From the NCBI GenBank assembly GCA_023446675.1, contig JAEXPO010000268.1, forward strand, positions 1 to 5,722: a stretch of DNA of 5,722 nucleotides, given 5' to 3'. The translations under genes and the position numbers were made by a program. This DNA comes from Bacillota bacterium (lineage in GTDB: Bacteria; Bacillota; Clostridia; DSM-8532). The notes beneath the pieces were generated by a model. That model was not told the DNA's origin. It saw only the letters and a program-made list of their open reading frames with translations, and searched no databases. This document shows positions 5,641 through 5,722 of the stretch, piece by piece. Positions within the stretch are counted from its first letter, which is position 1. Each line of letters starts with the position of its first letter.

Positions 5641-5722
5641 AATCCCATCTCCCTGTACATGGACGCGATAATGTGATCTATGTTCTCGTCTTCAATGGCA
5701 ATATCTCTTAAGGGTAGATTTC
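5637..5722 (-). CDS. ABC transporter ATPase, C-terminal end only (COG4586-like)
   Basis: Only the last 27 residues are present; the gene continues past the window edge. The tail reads NLPLRDIAIEDENIDHII and ends in MYREMGL. A pattern of the form D-I-x-I-E-x-x-x-I-(D/E)-x-I-I is the usual ending of ATP-binding subunits in the COG4586 group, which pair with two DUF990-type permeases. No Walker or signature motif is visible because those lie upstream. The reading frame is open to the window edge and the TGA overlaps the ATG of the first permease (ATGA), a tight coupling that supports the call. The frame was worked out by hand and the other two frames contain early stops. Confidence 0.82.
   Translation of the reverse strand, partial: NLPLRDIAIEDENIDHIIASMYREMGL

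Overview
The window looks like chromosomal DNA from a Gram-positive anaerobe of the Clostridia, probably a spore former. The reasons are moderately AT-rich sequence, strong AGGAGG-type ribosome binding sites, use of GTG and TTG starts, an ECF sigma/membrane anti-sigma pair with a Firmicutes-style ECF promoter, and a short corrinoid/iron-sulphur protein of a kind common in anaerobes. This assignment is inference; there is no rRNA or marker gene here.

Layout. (1) Positions 1-877, plus strand: one uncharacterised 262-residue, strand-rich, cysteine-containing cytosolic protein. (2) Positions 878-1082: a convergent intergenic gap holding a long bidirectional hairpin terminator. (3) Positions 1083-2805, minus strand: a two-gene operon, ECF sigma factor then a single-pass membrane anti-sigma factor. 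The genes overlap by 14 bases and are preceded by a GAAC-N16-CGTC element that fits an autoregulated ECF promoter. (4) Positions 2806-3164: non-coding DNA with that promoter, an unexplained plus-strand hairpin with a T-tract, and the terminator of the next gene. (5) Positions 3165-3833, minus strand: a short QueG-like protein with two [4Fe-4S] cluster motifs. (6) Positions 4004-5722, minus strand: the C-terminal end of an ABC ATPase followed by two ABC-2 family permeases, tightly packed (ATGA overlap, then 2-base gap), forming one exporter of the COG4586/COG4587/COG3694 type.

How they work together. The sigma/anti-sigma pair is a self-contained envelope-signalling switch: the anti-sigma factor holds the sigma factor at the membrane until its outer domain senses something, and the released sigma factor would then fire its own promoter. 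The ABC module is an export pump of unknown substrate. I see no copy of the ECF promoter motif in front of the other genes, so nothing in the window links the exporter, the iron-sulphur protein or the 262-residue protein to this regulon.

No insertion sequence, CRISPR array, tRNA or rRNA gene was seen. The window is mostly ordinary. The best leads are the clean ECF autoregulatory promoter with a revised TTG start, the zinc-motif-free anti-sigma factor with its long disordered linker, the QueG-like protein lacking QueG's usual catalytic segment, the unknown 262-residue protein, and the orphan plus-strand terminator-like hairpin.
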